The notes beneath the pieces are model-generated. The model saw only the letters and a program-made list of their open reading frames with translations, had not been told where the DNA came from and did not search any database. The position numbers and the translations under genes were made by a program. From DASUPK01 sp036520315 (GTDB lineage Bacteria > Actinomycetota > Thermoleophilia > Solirubrobacterales > 70-9), in assembly GCA_036520315.1 (NCBI GenBank), contig DATDJZ010000031.1:1-12327 (forward strand): a DNA stretch of 12,327 bases, in the 5' to 3' direction. Numbering within the stretch: position 1 is the first letter of the stretch; each line of letters starts with the position of its first letter. This document shows positions 10,923-12,327 of the stretch, piece after piece.

Positions 10923-12119
10923 TTACTTAGCGGGCCAGCAGTAGCCGTAGGCCGTCAGGTTCGAGGCCGGGCCGAAGAAGCCGTAGCTGCGGGCGGTGAA
11001 GCTGTTGTTCTGGTTGATTGCGCCCTCGGCGAAGAACGCATTGGGGGAGCCGCCGGCGTTCGAGAAGCCGCCGGCGACGAGTCGCCTGCCCTTCGGACAG
11101 GACGGCGTGGTGGTGCTCGCCAGCTGGCCGGCGCCGATCGGGGCCGGGCTCGAGGTCACCTCGGTCAGCTTCGGCTTGCTCATACGCGCGCAGTAGGCGA
11201 TTGCGGTCAGCTCGCCCTGCCCGGTCCCGTAGGCGCTGCCGGTGACCGTCCAGGCCTTCTTGCTCGCCATGCGCGACTCGGTGATGTAGTCGCCGCCATC
11301 GCTGCGGAAGTTGGTTCGCTGGAAGCCGCCGGAGACCAGGAACTGACCCTTCGGGCAACGTGCCGTCACGGTCTTCGTCTGGCCGCTTTTGATCCAGACG
11401 GTCTTGTGAGGTGTCGGCGTCGCCGGGACTACGCCCCGGCCGCAGACAACCTGGATCGTCACCTCACGAGTGGTCGTTTGGCCTGGGCTTGGATCGAGTA
11501 CGACGACGCTGATGTGGTAGCCCAGCTGTGCACCGAGCCGCTCGTAGGAGTGGGGGTAGATCCCCTCGCCGTCTGCTCCCACGGCGGGGCTCTGGGTCAT
11601 GCCGCCTCCGAGCGGTTCCCTGCCGCGCGGGCACAGGACCTCCAGACGAGGCGCCGTGTCGGGCTTGTTGAGCTTGTAGGTCTGGGTGACGAGGCTGACG
11701 TTGCGCAGCGTCCGGGCTAGCCCCGGCGTGGCGGCACCCTTACGGCCGAGGATCCGGATCGTGCCCTTGTTGGAATCGAGAACGTAGGTCCCGCCGACGG
11801 CCCGCAGGGCCATCCGCACCCGATTGCAGTTCGTTCCGGACTTCAGCACGTAGACCCGGTTCAGTCGCCCGAGGCCCCCTGGGCCGCGAGCTACCCCGAC
11901 CGTGCGCCCGGTGGCCTTGGTGAGGATCGGTGCCAGCTCTGCCGGCGGCGCATAGCAGCCGGCAGGATCGAAGCGACGATCCTGCAGCGCGAACTTGTAA
12001 GCGCCCTCCAGCCGCTTGGTCGGGAGGTTGTGGCCCGGCGCAGCCCCGGATGCGCTCGCGCTGAAGACGAACAGGCCGGCGAGCAGAGATGTCAGAAAGA
12101 GGACGAGGGTCCGTTGCAT
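10923..12119 (-). CDS. secreted cysteine-paired CP[KR]G-repeat protein (398 aa)
   Basis: This exported protein has unknown function. MQRTLVLFLTSLLAGLFVFS followed by ASASGA is a clear signal peptide with a likely cleavage near residue 24-26. The mature part has an N-terminal region with C55 and C98, then three related units of about 60-70 residues. Each opens with CPxG..L..GG and closes with a Cys: C163-C226, C255-C310, C341-C394. All eight cysteines therefore fall into neat pairs, as for one disulfide per unit. ATG 12119 puts the signal peptide at the start. An in-frame ATG at 12200 would add 27 residues (MYRKSLRARSDPKSRNF...) and lies 11 nt after a candidate -10, so a leaderless longer form is possible. 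It ends 9 bp from the convergent NlpC/P60 stop. Confidence 0.8.
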   Translation of the reverse strand: MQRTLVLFLTSLLAGLFVFSASASGAAPGHNLPTKRLEGAYKFALQDRRFDPAGCYAPPAELAPILTKATGRTVGVARGPGGLGRLNRVYVLKSGTNCNRVRMALRAVGGTYVLDSNKGTIRILGRKGAATPGLARTLRNVSLVTQTYKLNKPDTAPRLEVLCPRGREPLGGGMTQSPAVGADGEGIYPHSYERLGAQLGYHISVVVLDPSPGQTTTREVTIQVVCGRGVVPATPTPHKTVWIKSGQTKTVTARCPKGQFLVSGGFQRTNFRSDGGDYITESRMASKKAWTVTGSAYGTGQGELTAIAYCARMSKPKLTEVTSSPAPIGAGQLASTTTPSCPKGRRLVAGGFSNAGGSPNAFFAEGAINQNNSFTARSYGFFGPASNLTAYGYCWPAK

Positions 12120-12211
12120 GAGCGGGAACCAGAACAGATCTGGCCTCGAGAAGTTGCGCGATTTCGGATCCGAGCGGGCGCGCAGAGACTTTCGATACAT
12201 TTGGCAAAGCG

Positions 12212-12239
12212 TGTATCAGTAGCGCTTTCGGGACGACAA
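12212..12239 (-). promoter_or_regulatory. promoter of the CP[KR]G-repeat protein gene
   Basis: On the minus strand TTGTCG (12239-12234) and GATACA (12217-12212) are spaced by 16 nt. Transcription would start near 12205, giving either an 80-90 nt leader to ATG 12119 or an almost leaderless message from ATG 12200. The -35 overlaps the ribosome site of the divergent gene. Confidence 0.4.
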
Positions 12240-12249
12240 AGGAGGAGAG

Positions 12250-12327
12250 ATGCTCGGAGGGCAGAGGAAGCCGGCGCGGTTCGCGCTGATCACGATCGTG
12301 GCCGCGGCTCTCTGGGTCGCGCCGCCA
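12250..12327 (+). CDS. N-terminal fragment of an exported protein
   Basis: ATG 12250 follows AAAGGAGG (12238-12245) at a short spacing, the strongest ribosome site in the window. The 26 visible residues (MLGGQRKPARFALITIVAAA then LWVAPP) have a basic start and a hydrophobic core, a typical signal peptide or first membrane helix. The gene runs off the window end, so its family cannot be named. It is divergent from the CP[KR]G-repeat gene. Confidence 0.7.
   Translation, partial: MLGGQRKPARFALITIVAAALWVAPP

Overview
The window is about 12.3 kb of GC-rich bacterial DNA. It reads like a high-GC actinobacterium, most plausibly a Thermoleophilia/Solirubrobacterales-type chromosome. The basis is gene content (WS/DGAT acyltransferase, MptB-like GT-C mannosyltransferase, PcsB/RipA-like NlpC/P60 hydrolase, secreted CP[KR]G-repeat protein, AbiEi-like/DUF559-like nuclease), strong GC bias, and several starts lying only 6-11 nt after a TANNNT-like -10 box. 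The taxonomic placement is inference.

Layout. 1-183 is the 3' end of an unidentified + strand gene. 208-1070 (minus) holds a 44-aa single-TM peptide and a 125-aa zinc-ribbon/winged-helix regulator, with a promoter bracketed by direct repeats. 1145-4019 (+) holds two polytopic membrane proteins: a GT-C-like protein of unknown function and an MptB/GT87-like mannosyltransferase. Convergent to them, with no intergenic base, is a DoxX-family protein (4532-4020) with a strong palindromic operator candidate, and upstream of it a histidine phosphatase (5316-4654). Divergent from that, 5375-7577 (+) encodes a WS/DGAT acyltransferase and an acyl-ACP-thioesterase-like double-hotdog protein. This is a plausible neutral-lipid pair: the thioesterase releases acyl chains, which after activation the acyltransferase would esterify into wax ester or triacylglycerol.

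7582-8645 is the most unusual segment. A minus-strand gene, with an AbiEi-like winged-helix N-terminus and a Vsr/DUF559-like nuclease C-terminus, is bracketed by four related 44-nt palindromic repeats, two at each end. The ORF starts inside one repeat and stops inside another, and the neighbouring genes end 4 and 6 bp outside the outermost repeats. It looks like a self-contained cassette sitting between the ends of two convergent genes.

8652-9554 (minus) is an RdmC-like alpha/beta hydrolase, apparently leaderless. 9720-10913 (+) is a secreted coiled-coil NlpC/P60 peptidoglycan hydrolase with a clear promoter. 12119-10923 (minus) is a secreted cysteine-paired repeat protein. 12250 to the end (+) is the start of another exported protein. 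No rRNA, tRNA, CRISPR array or recognisable transposase was seen, and no gene-free stretch exceeds 300 bp.
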